A stretch of 62,864 nt of DNA from Dehalococcoidia bacterium (GCA_029936155.1 JAPYUK010000006.1:14024-76887); one strand, 5' to 3'. Counted from the first letter of the stretch, positions 15,102 through 25,300 are shown. Notes: a model not told the origin generated them from the sequence alone. Numbers and translations: made by a program.

Positions 15102-17951
15102 CTAGCTCCTTGGTCCATCGCCCAGAGAATTGCGAACGATCTCTTCGGCCGCGGCCAGCGCCTCGGACAGTTGATCAGCGTTCTTGCCACCGGCCTGCGC
15201 AACAGCCGGGCTTCCGCCACCGCCACCGCCCATCTTGTTGGCGAGTTCTCTGGCGATGTTGCCTGAGTGGATTCCGGCTTTGACGGTGTCATCTGTCGCC
15301 ATCACAACGACCATCGGACGACCGTTGATTACGCTGCCAAGAATAACAACGCCTTTACCTATTTGATTTTTAAGGTGATCACCGGTCTGCCGCAATGCTA
15401 CGACGTTGGACGCCGGAACTTCGTTCACTTCTACGTGTATGGAAGTGCCATCCGCGTCGATATCGAAAGTGCTTGCCGTACTATTCGCTCCACTGTTGCC
15501 CCCACCGACACTCGCCTGAAGTAGCTGTTGTTCTAGCTGAGCGACCTGCTTTCGGGCCTTGCTGAGATCGCTGGTAAGTGCGTCGACTCGGCTGTTTGTT
15601 TCGGAAACAGGAACTCGGAATTTCGAAGCGATATCGTCGAGTGTGCCGAAACGATCGTATATCGCCTGCTCCGAGGCAACTCCTGTTATCGCTTCCATGC
15701 GACGCATTCCGGACCCGATACCGGTCTCAGAAGTGATTACAAAGGTGCCGATGCCGCCGGTGTGATCCATGTGGGTACCGCCGCAAAGCTCGTAGCTCCA
15801 CGGGGCATCAATCTTGATCGTGCGGACTTCGTTGTCGTAGGTGTCGCCAAAGAAGGCAAGTGCGCCCTCTTCAACAGCCTCGCCATATGTGGTCCAGTGA
15901 ACTTCAACATCTCGATTGAGGCGGATTTTTTCGTTTACCCGATCTTGTACCGCCCTGAGCTGCTCGCTGGAAAGCGCTTCCATGTTCGTGAAGTCGAAGC
16001 GGAGGCGGTCCGGGGCGACGACCGATCCTGCCTGCCTGACGTGACTACCAACGATTTCACGAAGTGCAGCATGCACGAGGTGCGTTGCAGTGTGATTGCG
16101 GCGAATCTTCTCGCGTCGTTCTCCGTCAACCGTAGCCTTGACGAATACACCTTTGGCTATTGAGCCAGACGTGACTCTGCCGTGATGAACGTTTACGTGA
16201 CCGTATGGTGCCAGCGTGTCGGTGATCATTATGTCGACACCCTCGCCAGATATAGTTCCTGTGTCGCCAACCTGACCACCGCGGGCTGCATAAAACGGCG
16301 TTTCACCGAGGATCAATTCGACCTCATCGCCTTCTTCGGCTTCGTCGACTGATGCGCCATCTTTTACTATCGCAACAATCGAGGTGTCTGAGGCGAGTGT
16401 CTCGTAGCCTACAAACGGCGTGTCTTCGACCTCAAGTTCCTCATATACACGAGTCGATTCGGCATTACCACCGAATCCACCTGCCGCACGGCCACGCTCT
16501 CTTTGAGTCTCCATTTCGGCATCAAATGTTTCACGATCGACCGAAAGTCCAACCTCACCGGCAACTTCGCCGGACACTTCGAACGGGTAACCGTAGGTAT
16601 CGTAGAGCACGAATGCCTCGGTTCCGGACACGTTGTCACGCCAATTGTCTATTGAGTTCTGGTCACCGGCTTCTACAAGCCGTTCTATGGCTGCGATCGC
16701 CTGCCGGGTTCCGACGGTTCGACCATCGTCTCCACTTGGTGATTTCAGCTTCTTGCCGTCTTTTATCACTTCGGCTGCGTCAGGATTTTCACGACGGTAG
16801 TCGATCATTCCTGCAAGCACCTGAGCTCCAAACTCGAGGGTGCGGGAGAAGCTATTCTCTTCTTTCTCGAGAACGTCCTGAATAAATTCGTAATTGCCGA
16901 TCAGCTCCGGGTATATGTGACCCATGTGATCAGATACGGTTTTTGAGATCGTTGAAAGCATTGGATCATCCGATCCAAGTTCTCTACCAAACAGCATTCC
17001 ACGGCGAATCAGGCGTCGAAGGACGTACCCTCGCCCCGAGTTCCCGGGTATTACGCCATCGCTGATCAAGAATGACGCGGAACGCGCGTGTTCCGCGACC
17101 ACTCGGATAGCGCGATCGGTTTCGGTATCGCTGCCCCACTTTTTTCCAGATAGGTGTTCGACATGGGTGATGATCGGCCTGAACGCATCTGTTTCGTACA
17201 CGTTCGACGCACCCTGAAGCACGGCGAGCATCCGCTCAAATCCCATGCCGGTGTCGATGTTCTTGGCGGGAAGAATCGTATCGTTGCCGTCGAGATCGCG
17301 ATAATACTGAGTGAATACGAGGTTATACAGCTCTACGAAATCGTCGTGGTAGTTGGGTCCCCACTCACCTTTACGAACCAGATCGTCGACCGCTGGTATA
17401 TCGTCGAGCGAGCCACGGTAGTAGTTAATTTCCGAGCTCGGGCCGCATACGCCTTCGTCTCCGGCCGGCCCCCACCAATTGTCTTCATCGCCAAACCGGT
17501 AGATGCGGTCTGACGGAATTCCGAGGTCCCGCCAGATCTGTTCGGCTTCGTCATCGGTTGTGTAGACGGTGTAGTACAGGCGCTCCGGGTCGAGTCCGAA
17601 CCGCTCTGTGAGCAGTTCGAGCGCCCAGACACATGCTTCTTTCTTGAAGTAATCGCCGAAGCTGAAGTTTCCCAGCATCTCAAACATCGTCAGGTGGGTA
17701 TCGTCACCTACTTCTTCAATGTCAGTTGTCCGGAAGCATTTTTGCGATGTTGTTACACGAGGGTGAGGCGGCTCTTTCTCGCCCGAAAAATACACCTTGA
17801 ACTGCGCCATGCCCGAGTTGGTCAGCAGAAGAGTTGGGTCTGCGGCAGGAATCAGCGATGCAGAAGGCATTCGAAGGTGGTCGTGTTCTTCGAAGAACGC
17901 GAGAAATGCTTCTCTTAGTTCATCGGCTGTTTTTGGAGGGCTGGAGGTCAT
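15102..17951 (-). CDS. alaS: Alanyl-tRNA synthetase
   Basis: Class II synthetase charging tRNA-Ala, 949 residues. The start is the ATG at 17951, preceded by GGAG; the slightly longer frame has no ribosome site. Motifs: LTNSGMAQFK with ATSQ-like TTSQKCFRTTDIEEVG, TMFEMLGNFSFGDYFK; the editing domain with HTATHL and CGGTHM; a C-terminal DHHA1 domain ending near GGGGGGSPAVAQAGG. First gene of the minus-strand alaS-ruvX-aro run. The 200-base gap to the plus-strand GT20 gene is a divergent promoter region. Confidence 0.97.
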   Translation of the reverse strand: MTSSPPKTADELREAFLAFFEEHDHLRMPSASLIPAADPTLLLTNSGMAQFKVYFSGEKEPPHPRVTTSQKCFRTTDIEEVGDDTHLTMFEMLGNFSFGDYFKKEACVWALELLTERFGLDPERLYYTVYTTDDEAEQIWRDLGIPSDRIYRFGDEDNWWGPAGDEGVCGPSSEINYYRGSLDDIPAVDDLVRKGEWGPNYHDDFVELYNLVFTQYYRDLDGNDTILPAKNIDTGMGFERMLAVLQGASNVYETDAFRPIITHVEHLSGKKWGSDTETDRAIRVVAEHARSASFLISDGVIPGNSGRGYVLRRLIRRGMLFGRELGSDDPMLSTISKTVSDHMGHIYPELIGNYEFIQDVLEKEENSFSRTLEFGAQVLAGMIDYRRENPDAAEVIKDGKKLKSPSGDDGRTVGTRQAIAAIERLVEAGDQNSIDNWRDNVSGTEAFVLYDTYGYPFEVSGEVAGEVGLSVDRETFDAEMETQRERGRAAGGFGGNAESTRVYEELEVEDTPFVGYETLASDTSIVAIVKDGASVDEAEEGDEVELILGETPFYAARGGQVGDTGTISGEGVDIMITDTLAPYGHVNVHHGRVTSGSIAKGVFVKATVDGERREKIRRNHTATHLVHAALREIVGSHVRQAGSVVAPDRLRFDFTNMEALSSEQLRAVQDRVNEKIRLNRDVEVHWTTYGEAVEEGALAFFGDTYDNEVRTIKIDAPWSYELCGGTHMDHTGGIGTFVITSETGIGSGMRRMEAITGVASEQAIYDRFGTLDDIASKFRVPVSETNSRVDALTSDLSKARKQVAQLEQQLLQASVGGGNSGANSTASTFDIDADGTSIHVEVNEVPASNVVALRQTGDHLKNQIGKGVVILGSVINGRPMVVVMATDDTVKAGIHSGNIARELANKMGGGGGGSPAVAQAGGKNADQLSEALAAAEEIVRNSLGDGPRS

Positions 17952-18151
17952 TTTTCTCCGAACTGCACGCAAGTTGTGATCAAGAATGATACGAGCAACT
18001 GATTTTAGTTAGGACTCAATTTGCGTGTCAAAGTTGATTTTGCGTCAACCGAGCTTTGATGGCGGACGTTGGGAGTGGTTGAATTTGGCTCAGAACCAAT
18101 CGACCACCGTGGTCATTTCACTTGCGAGTGATCAGCGGCAGGGCAAATTCC

Positions 18152-19689
18152 ATGGCTCAAAAGAGCGGTGATATATATAAGGAAGCGCTTTCGGCGCGCG
18201 TGGTTAACGACGTTTTTGACCCGATGAGGCATCACCCTTTCAATCGAAGACTCATTGTGGCAAGCAGCCGCGGACCATTTTATTTCACCGAAGACGATGC
18301 CGGTGAGTTGGTTGCCCGACATGCTGTCGAATCGTTCGAGGGAAATAGTGAATCTTCGATCACTTGGATTTATGGGGCAATAAGTGCGGCAGACCGGAAA
18401 GCTGCACAGCTTATGGCTTCCAGTGACAATAATATTCTTGCCTCGGTGAAACCAGATCATTGGGACATACGGCTTGTTTCCACTCCGCGTCGTGTACACC
18501 ACAAGTTTTACAACGTCATCTGCAATCCCCTGCTCTGGTTCTTGCTTCACCGATCATGGAGTCCAACCTTCACCCCTGTGATCGGCAAGCAAGAGCGTGA
18601 CGCCTGGGACAACGGATATCGAGCGGTAAACGAATCGTATGCAAACGAGGTTCTTGCAAGCGTAGGGGAAGATCGATTCGTGCTGGTCACAAGCAACTAC
18701 CAGCTGATGCTCGTTCCGGGATTTGTTCGTGATCGACACCCGGACACCGTGATTCGTCACTCGTTTGAAACCCCATGGCCATGGCCCTCTGATCTAGAAA
18801 TATTACCGGTTGAGTGGCGTTTGCAGCTGCTGCGTAGTCTGCTGTCGGTGAACGAGCTATCTTTTCCAACGGCAAGGGACATTCGGGCTTTCGCTGCCTG
18901 TGCTGAGGAGTTTTTGAAAGAGTCGGCTGTAGTGACCATCGAACACAATGGCGTTTCCATTACCTACGAAGAGCGGATAGTTAGACTCGAGATAGCACAG
19001 CCTTCGGTAAGACCCGTAGATTTCAAGTCGCTAAAGGGCATATCACCAACCCAACGTGCAGTGAAAGACCTCACCGCTGACAAATACCGACATACTTTCG
19101 TGACAGTTGATCGAGCCGAGCCCCACAAAAACATCGTTCGTTCGATAAACGCGTGTGGTGAACTTTTAAAACAGAGCCCTGAAATGGCTCAGGACGTTCA
19201 GTTTTTGCTGTTCCTCACGCTTGGACCTACACACATTTCTGCGTACAAACGGTTATCGGAAGAAATCAGGCGAGCAGCACGACGAGTAAATGATCGATTT
19301 GACGGATTAAACCCGGTCCGAACAGCACCATCTATCGAGCCGTCGCTGCCCTGAGCATCTACGACACACTAGTTTCCATTCCTGTGGTCGATGGGACAGT
19401 TCGTTCCGCCATGGATGGAGCAATTATTAACTCTGTAGCTGGCGGGATGATCGTTAGCGAAACAAGCATCGCTGCGGATCTCTTCGGCGAGTTTGTTTCC
19501 ACCGTTGGTTTCGCCGATATCAACGCAATTGCCAATGCAATGGCGGCAGCGATAGGCGAATCGTACGAGGATCGACGACGGAAAGCCGACGCAATCGAGG
19601 CGATAGCATCATCGATTTACAAGGGTCAGATATCGATGCAGATCATGACAAGCCAGGCGATCATCGGTCGATCACGCAAACACCACTAG
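18152..19689 (+). pseudogene. Frame-shifted GT20 (trehalose-6-phosphate synthase-like) glycosyltransferase
   Basis: Two overlapping frames form one GT20-like protein. The first (18152-19354; a TTG at 18122 is an alternative start) contains RRLIVASSRGPFYF, QLMLVPGFVRDRHPD, the helix after PWPWPSDLEILPVEWR, and VDRAEPHKNIVRSINA, then LNPVR. The second continues from about 19320 with NSTIYRAVAALSIYDTLVSI, GTVRSAMDGAIINSVAGG, to 19689. One missing base near 19320 explains the break. The usual HDYQL is SNYQL here, so the Asp of the donor/acceptor pocket is lost as well. Either a decaying gene or a sequencing error in an already divergent enzyme. Trehalose-type osmolyte synthesis would be the family role. 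Confidence 0.7.
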
Positions 19690-19694
19690 CTGCA

Positions 19695-21122
19695 CTATTC
19701 GTTGTCATCGGTATCGATCAACAAGGTGTGCGTGCGGACGTCTGGGTCGGCTTCGGCAATTCTGGCATTTGCCGCCATGGCCACTGAAGCCAACTCCTCT
19801 TCACGCCGCTCTGGTGTGATTATGCCGTCATCATTTTCAATTGACTCTGAAGGAGATACAGGTCCAACTGCTTCACGAGCAGGTTGTGGAGTTGGAACCG
19901 GCGCCGTAGCTGGTGTCGCCGGAGTGTAATCTGATCGGAATGGCGGCTGAGCTTCACCCCAGTAAACAGTCTGGTGAGGGAATGGAATCTCGATGCCTTC
20001 TGCGTCGAGTCGAATCTTGATGCGCTTTCGCAGCTCGCCCATGATCTCCCACTGCTTCATCGGCTTGCAGTCGCCGAGCATTTTGAACGTGACAGCGGAA
20101 TCGTCGAGGGAGTTCAATCGAAGAACCTGTGGTGGGGTAATCAGCATCAGCCCGTAGTATGGATCGGCTGCGATCTCGTCGCCGATATCGTTCAGGACTT
20201 CAACGACGCGTTCAACATCTTCTTTGTAAGCAACCCCTACGTCGAGGTTTACTCGTGACCAGTACTTGGTCTTGTTCGACGCAACGGTAATTTCGCCATT
20301 GGGAATGACGTGAACTTGTCCATCAAGGTCCCGAAGCACGGTACGACGAAGGTTGATAGATTCGACGAGTCCCGATATGCCTGAGAGTGAGACCACATCG
20401 CCGGTACGGTACTGGTTTTCGGCGAGAATGAATACACCTGCGATCAGGTCTCGAACCAGATACTGCGCACCAAATCCCACAGCGATCCCAGCAATTCCGA
20501 ATCCGCCAAGGACAGGTCCAATAGGCACTGAAAGCTCGGTGAGCACCATGAACAGGGCCGATACATAGATCAGTGCGACCGCGGCACCGACGAACACACT
20601 GGATAGTGTCTCGGACCGCTTCAGTACTTCGTCATGGTCGGCGGTCGATGCCTGCCCAAGCATGACCGAAGAGAGAACGCGAGGGATAACGCGACGAGCG
20701 ATTCTGGTAACAATCCAGCTCATGAATAGGATCAACACGATCCTGAGTCCGTCGGTGGCGAGCCAGATCCCAGTAGCCGATCCAGCACTCTTCAAGTAAT
20801 TGATCGCCGGGTCGACATTGTTGCCGAGTACGTGCAGTATCGCCAAAATCGCAGCCACACCGAACACAACGGCAACCAGGAAATTCGAAATCCATGAGTC
20901 GGCGGCCTGTACCACCATGCCAACATCGGCAGTCGCGTCGTGTTGGTCGAGACCCTTAACTGCTTGCCGTAAACCACGTCGTAAGACGACTCGAACAAGC
21001 CACCAACCAAGAATGGCACCGAACGCGATCAGGAACGCCCATAGACCGCCGCCAGCGAGCCAGCTAAAGAATGTTCCGTCTACCGGATTGCCAAGTAATC
21101 TATCGAGGAAGGATTCTTCCAT
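19695..21122 (-). CDS. MscS-family mechanosensitive channel
   Basis: A 475-residue inner-membrane channel. Hydrophobic segments near 24-45, 75-100, 120-140 and 170-190 precede the pore helix region GPVLGGFGIAGIAVGFGAQYLVRDLIAGVFILAE, the hallmark of MscS. Next comes the beta domain (TGDVVSLSGISGLVESINLRRTVLRDLDG...IPNGEI) and an alpha/beta cytoplasmic vestibule. A proline- and acid-rich tail of about 90 residues (from about 385) is extra. It relieves turgor upon osmotic downshock. Convergent with the GT20 gene, whose compatible-solute role would fit osmotic adaptation. Confidence 0.92.
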   Translation of the reverse strand: MEESFLDRLLGNPVDGTFFSWLAGGGLWAFLIAFGAILGWWLVRVVLRRGLRQAVKGLDQHDATADVGMVVQAADSWISNFLVAVVFGVAAILAILHVLGNNVDPAINYLKSAGSATGIWLATDGLRIVLILFMSWIVTRIARRVIPRVLSSVMLGQASTADHDEVLKRSETLSSVFVGAAVALIYVSALFMVLTELSVPIGPVLGGFGIAGIAVGFGAQYLVRDLIAGVFILAENQYRTGDVVSLSGISGLVESINLRRTVLRDLDGQVHVIPNGEITVASNKTKYWSRVNLDVGVAYKEDVERVVEVLNDIGDEIAADPYYGLMLITPPQVLRLNSLDDSAVTFKMLGDCKPMKQWEIMGELRKRIKIRLDAEGIEIPFPHQTVYWGEAQPPFRSDYTPATPATAPVPTPQPAREAVGPVSPSESIENDDGIITPERREEELASVAMAANARIAEADPDVRTHTLLIDTDDNE

Positions 21123-21237
21123 AAAATGATTCGTCAGGGTCGAATTTGCGTCGCAAAGTGACTGCCGGCGCGTTTGTGTAATTCAGAAACTGCTTACAGA
21201 CGATACAGATTGGGCGATGTGTCGAACTGAACGGGGC

Positions 21238-21810
21238 CTACTTCCCGCTACTTTCCCAGATTGTCACGTATGGCCCGCTCTTGCCTGAAATGAGGCCGGC
21301 AAGGTCTTGCTTGGTAGTATCGGAAATCGACTTTCGCTCTTTTTCCATCAGGTCGAGCAGCTGTTCCTGGAGCTGGTCGAGCGCCTGATTTGAAAGTCTT
21401 TTGCCAAATAGTTCTGATATAGCTTCACGCAGTTGGACAGGCTCGAATACGAGCAGTGGGCCAGTAAAGAAAAGCACACCAACGGTGCTGGTGGGTTCAT
21501 TGGAGTCGTCTACGTTGTTGATTCCGAGTTCGGCAATAATCCGCTTTAGCGAATTCGCCCTGACAACGGCTTCGACCTGTTGGGGGATGCCCATTAGCTC
21601 GAGGAACCCTACGCCATGGCGACGAATTAGTTTCGAGAATTCCTGCTCGACGCTTGCGTAAAAATCTTCACCTAGAACGTTGGATATCGAGAGGCTGATT
21701 ATTGCAGGTCCGCCTGCGCGGTCATCCCTTGCGTCGATAGCAATGAACTCGCGAAGATGAGGAAAGATGCAGAGAGTGATGTCAGCACTGCCTCGGTCAG
21801 AATCAAACAT
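21238..21810 (-). CDS. Conserved-looking protein of unknown function
   Basis: A 190-residue soluble protein that I do not recognise. No signal peptide, membrane segment or cysteine motif. The N-terminal two thirds look alpha/beta (ADITLCIFPHLREFIAID, AIISLSISNVLG). The C-terminal third is helical and charged (LDQLQEQLLDLMEKERKSISD). It contains VGFLELMGIP and GVLFFTGPLLVF. Codon use matches the neighbours. It lies 15 bases downstream of the zinc-ribbon protein gene on the same strand, so the two are probably co-transcribed. Confidence 0.6.
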   Translation of the reverse strand: MFDSDRGSADITLCIFPHLREFIAIDARDDRAGGPAIISLSISNVLGEDFYASVEQEFSKLIRRHGVGFLELMGIPQQVEAVVRANSLKRIIAELGINNVDDSNEPTSTVGVLFFTGPLLVFEPVQLREAISELFGKRLSNQALDQLQEQLLDLMEKERKSISDTTKQDLAGLISGKSGPYVTIWESSGK

Positions 21811-21825
21811 CCTTCGATTTTAACC

Positions 21826-22272
21826 TTAGTTGAAGCCGAAAAGCTGTTTCACACGTTGGAATATACCGACCTTCTCACCGCGACGGGCCTTGTGCCAGCT
21901 TTTTTCAGCCGACGCCGATCTGCTGAGGTTAGAACCTCGCTGTTTCATCACGTCGCGTATGTCTCGGTCTTCCTTTTCATCCAACCAGAACCCGGCGTCT
22001 GTCGGGCAGGCTTCAATCTCGAGGTTAAAGCCACGGTACCGGAACCGAATCATCTGCTCATTACAGTGCGGACAAGCGTGGTCGACAGGATGCTTGCCGT
22101 ACTGTCTCTGACCTTTGACCATGTCATCGCTGGCGGAGTTGTCCTCTAGAGACTCCATCGCATGAGTGGTCAGCCAGACACCTTCGCAGGTGGGGCATTT
22201 CGAAGACTCTTCGCCAGAAGTTTTTGAGTCGATAAGGTCTGTTTGGTCAACGGGACAGGTGAGTTGTTGCAA
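21826..22272 (-). CDS. Double zinc-ribbon (zf-TFIIB-like) protein
   Basis: A 148-residue protein with two TFIIB-type zinc ribbons: CPVDQTDL with CPTCEGVWL (N-terminal) and CPHCNEQM with CPTDAGFWLD (middle). The GxWLD/E signature is typical of the zf-TFIIB family of small bacterial proteins. A basic C-terminal tail follows (KSWHKARRGEKVG). The second ribbon has Cys-Pro-Thr-Asp instead of CxxC, a common family variant. Likely nucleic-acid or protein binding; the exact role is unknown. Head of a two-gene unit with the unknown at 21238. Confidence 0.82.
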   Translation of the reverse strand: MQQLTCPVDQTDLIDSKTSGEESSKCPTCEGVWLTTHAMESLEDNSASDDMVKGQRQYGKHPVDHACPHCNEQMIRFRYRGFNLEIEACPTDAGFWLDEKEDRDIRDVMKQRGSNLSRSASAEKSWHKARRGEKVGIFQRVKQLFGFN

Positions 22273-22356
22273 GTGGATCAGTCCTTCGGGCTTGGAAAGC
22301 GATTGCCGCCGTATCAGATTGTACGAAGCAAAACGGAAATCTGTTTGATTTTATGA

Positions 22357-22857
22357 TTAGTTATTTGGCGGTCGGGATGATTCAGTTGTATCAAGTGTGT
22401 ATCTGAAGTCGCAGTGTGATGCGCCTTGCATGATCGTTTGGGTTCTTTCGAGTTTCACGTCGGGGTTGAACCCTCCGCAGAACTCGAAGTCGCGGGTACA
22501 GGAGAATATATCGCCAAGATCGCCGAACCCTAATTCGTTGTACATCTCGGCGTACTTACACCGAGTTACGTCGAAAGAATAAGCGCTTACGGTGCTTTCG
22601 ATTACCTCGACTTCGAGAGCTCCGTGGCGTCGCCACGCATCCTTGTTCGATGCGTAGTCTTTGAGGCCGTTCGCGCCGATTCCCTTGGCGAACTGTGAAC
22701 CCTGTTCTCGAGCAAGCTTCGTGATGACTGTTCTTGCTATTTCATTCGTCTTTTCGACACCGACCTCGTCCTGAAACGCTCGGAGCATAGGACCGAGAAT
22801 CATCGCTTCGACCTGGCGGCGATCTATCACATCCATTTCACTGGGGTCGAATGCCAT
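22357..22857 (-). CDS. L-2-amino-thiazoline-4-carboxylate hydrolase-like protein
   Basis: A 166-residue protein resembling the ATC hydrolase family (PF14196), which opens the thiazoline ring of 2-aminothiazoline-4-carboxylate on the way to cysteine. Family-like features: conserved Cys in VTRCKYAEMYNELG, Cys residues in SCTRDFEFCGGFNP and the C-terminal RTQTIMQGASHCDFRY. Many members occur in organisms that do not use ATC, so the substrate is uncertain. It lies 37 bases after the thiolase gene on the same strand. Confidence 0.75.
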   Translation of the reverse strand: MAFDPSEMDVIDRRQVEAMILGPMLRAFQDEVGVEKTNEIARTVITKLAREQGSQFAKGIGANGLKDYASNKDAWRRHGALEVEVIESTVSAYSFDVTRCKYAEMYNELGFGDLGDIFSCTRDFEFCGGFNPDVKLERTQTIMQGASHCDFRYTLDTTESSRPPNN

Positions 22858-22894
22858 TTGTTAGTCCTTACGTTTGGTATCGATGGATTTGATC

Positions 22895-24091
22895 CTACTG
22901 GAGTGAGATGCTCATCGCTACAGCACCGCCGCCAGCGTGGCAAATTACCGCTAGACCACTGGTTCCGCGTATCGCCTGCAGTCCATACATGAGCGTCACA
23001 ATGATTCGTGATCCACTGGCGCCAATTGGGTGACCAAGCGCAATCGCCCCACCTCGCTGATTCACACGATCCCAGTCCCAGTTCACTGCCTGGCCGTTGG
23101 CGAGGACTTGTGCTGCGAATGCCTCGTTAACTTCAATCAGGTCGAAATCATCGATGGTCTGACCGGTTTTCTCAAGAAGATTGGCCACCGCTATGCGTGG
23201 GGCATCGAACAGCATTCCTGGTTCGTTGGCAGCGTGTGCGTATCCGGTGATGCGGGCGACGGGGCCTGATGAACTGGCGGAGGCCTGGATTTCGTTCACA
23301 ACGACCACTGCTGCAGCTCCATCGCTTATAGAAGATGCATTGCCGGGAGTTACCGTTGCGTTTGGTGGGAATACAGCAGGAAGTCTTGCGAGTCCGTCTA
23401 GCGTTGTGTCGGCCCGAGGTCCCTCGTCTACATCGACGATTGCGATTTTCCCGCGCCTTCCGACAACTTCAACGGGTGTTGTCTCACTTGCAAACGATCC
23501 TTCAGCCGACGCCGTTGAAGCGAGTCTGTGGCTGCGTTCTGAAAATTCATCCTGTGCCTCGCGTGACACTGAATACTTTTCGCTAATAGCTTCGGCGGAA
23601 CTACCCATGTGCCTGTTCTCGAAGGGGCACCACAGCCCATCGTGAATCATCGAATCAACGAGATTGGTGTCGCCAAGTCGCTGACCGGTGCGGCTGTTTA
23701 GCAGCAGGTGCGGCGCAGCGCTCATGTTTTCCATGCCGCCGGCGACGACCGCAGAAGCTTCACCGAGTTGAATCGACTGGGTGGCGAGGATTATCGCCTG
23801 CATTCCGGATGCACACGCTTTGTTGATAGTGAGTGCAGATGCACTAGCGGGAATGCCTGCTTTGATGGCCGATTGCCGAGCAGGGGTTTGTCCGAGACCG
23901 GACGAGAGTAGATTTCCCATCACGCTGTACTCGATGTCAGAGGAGTCGAGTCCAGATCGGTCAACAGCAGCAGATATCGCGGTCGCGCCCAACTCGGTTG
24001 CCGGTGTACTTGCGAGTGCGCCCTGGAAATTCCCGAGGGGAGTTCGTGCTGCACCAGTGATAAACACATCGCTTTTCAGTGAGTTGATCAT
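22895..24091 (-). CDS. Acetyl-CoA C-acyltransferase (thiolase)
   Basis: A 398-residue thiolase II-type enzyme that condenses or cleaves acyl-CoA and acetyl-CoA. Nucleophile Cys93 lies in INKACASGMQAI. The other catalytic residues are in EAFAAQ (Asn/His region), GHPIGASG (His) and VICHAGGGAVAM (Cys). The N-terminus FITGAARTPLGNFQGAL fits the family. Monocistronic or with the downstream ATC hydrolase-like gene. The neighbouring RNase D gene lies 63 bases downstream at 24155-25300... on the same strand upstream of it, so the two may be co-read. Confidence 0.92.
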   Translation of the reverse strand: MINSLKSDVFITGAARTPLGNFQGALASTPATELGATAISAAVDRSGLDSSDIEYSVMGNLLSSGLGQTPARQSAIKAGIPASASALTINKACASGMQAIILATQSIQLGEASAVVAGGMENMSAAPHLLLNSRTGQRLGDTNLVDSMIHDGLWCPFENRHMGSSAEAISEKYSVSREAQDEFSERSHRLASTASAEGSFASETTPVEVVGRRGKIAIVDVDEGPRADTTLDGLARLPAVFPPNATVTPGNASSISDGAAAVVVVNEIQASASSSGPVARITGYAHAANEPGMLFDAPRIAVANLLEKTGQTIDDFDLIEVNEAFAAQVLANGQAVNWDWDRVNQRGGAIALGHPIGASGSRIIVTLMYGLQAIRGTSGLAVICHAGGGAVAMSISLQ

Positions 24092-24154
24092 GAGTTCGCT
24101 TCCTGTCGATTGATGATCGTATATATGCGATGAGTATAAATCGGATCGTGCATG

Positions 24155-25300
24155 TTAGGCAGGAACTACTCGAACGCTCAATCCGTCAGCGGTAAGTGCG
24201 ATTTCTCCACGTTTCAGAGCGAGCGCGTCTTTGCCGTAGATATCTCGACGCCAGCCGACGAGGGTTCTTACATCAGGCTCATCTTCGGTCGCAATGCGGT
24301 CCAGATCTTTCCGATTCGCGACCAGCTGGGCTGCTACGCCTGCCTCTTCACAGCGTAGTTTCAGGAGAGCTTGCAGTAGTGCCACCAGCGTTTCGTGCCC
24401 GCGGAGTGGTGCTCGACCCTTTTCTGGATTGGGGCAATCCTCATCAGGAATTTCGAGACCAATTTTCACCGCTTCGAGAAGTGCTTTGCCGTCGCGACTG
24501 TTCGCGAAACGCTCGTTGATACCTCGCACTCGTTCGAGTGCAGTAGGATTTTGAGGGGTGTTGAGGGCTATTTCGGCAAGGGCTTCGTCACGGCACACCC
24601 AGCCTTTCGGAATATTTCGGTGTTTGGCGCTGGTTTCTCGCCACGCGGTGATTTCACGCAGCACGGCGAGTGCTCGTCGCGTGGGTCGACGCAACCGCAC
24701 TTTTCGCCAGAGTTCCCTAGGATCCAGGTTGTATGTGTTTTCATCTCGCAGATGGCCCATTTCTTCTTCGGCCCAGCTTGTTCGTTTGGCTTCTGAAAGC
24801 TCAGAAACGAGTTTATCGTAGACATCTGTGAGATGAGTTACATCACCGATCGCGTATTCGACCTGATGATCGGTCAACGGTCGTCGCGACCAATCGGTCA
24901 TTTGCGAACGCTTGTCGATCGTCTGTCCGACAATTTTTTGAACCAACGTTGCATACGCGGGTTGATCGCCATAACCGCTGACCATGGCCGCAATCTGCGT
25001 GTCGAAGACGGGTTCGACCATTGCACCACTGGCGGTGTAGATAATCTGCATATCCTGACTCGCCGAGTGAAACACCTTCAGAACTGAACTGTTGTTCATC
25101 AATTCGTAGACGGGTTTCAGGTCGATACCTTTGGCGAGAGGGTCGATGGCGACTGCTTCTTCGCGTGTGGCGATTTGGATCAGGCAGAGAATTGGCCAAT
25201 AGGTCTTTTCTCGAACGAATTCTGTATCGACTGTGACGAACTCGGAGTTGGCGGCCTCCGCACAGAAATCAGCGACGTCGGCGGAATTAGTAATAAGCAC
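24155..25300 (-). CDS. rnd: Ribonuclease D
   Basis: 3'-5' exoribonuclease of the DEDDy class used in tRNA and other RNA 3'-end trimming. 381 residues. Exo I: VTVDTEFVREKTYWP. Exo II: KVFHSASQDMQII. Exo III: VEYAIGDVTHL with Tyr and Asp. An HRDC-like helical domain follows from about residue 200 (REITAWRETSAKHRNIPKGWV) and a second helical domain ends the protein. Length is normal. It is the first minus-strand gene after a 538-base gene-free gap. Confidence 0.93.
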   Translation of the reverse strand: MLITNSADVADFCAEAANSEFVTVDTEFVREKTYWPILCLIQIATREEAVAIDPLAKGIDLKPVYELMNNSSVLKVFHSASQDMQIIYTASGAMVEPVFDTQIAAMVSGYGDQPAYATLVQKIVGQTIDKRSQMTDWSRRPLTDHQVEYAIGDVTHLTDVYDKLVSELSEAKRTSWAEEEMGHLRDENTYNLDPRELWRKVRLRRPTRRALAVLREITAWRETSAKHRNIPKGWVCRDEALAEIALNTPQNPTALERVRGINERFANSRDGKALLEAVKIGLEIPDEDCPNPEKGRAPLRGHETLVALLQALLKLRCEEAGVAAQLVANRKDLDRIATEDEPDVRTLVGWRRDIYGKDALALKRGEIALTADGLSVRVVPA

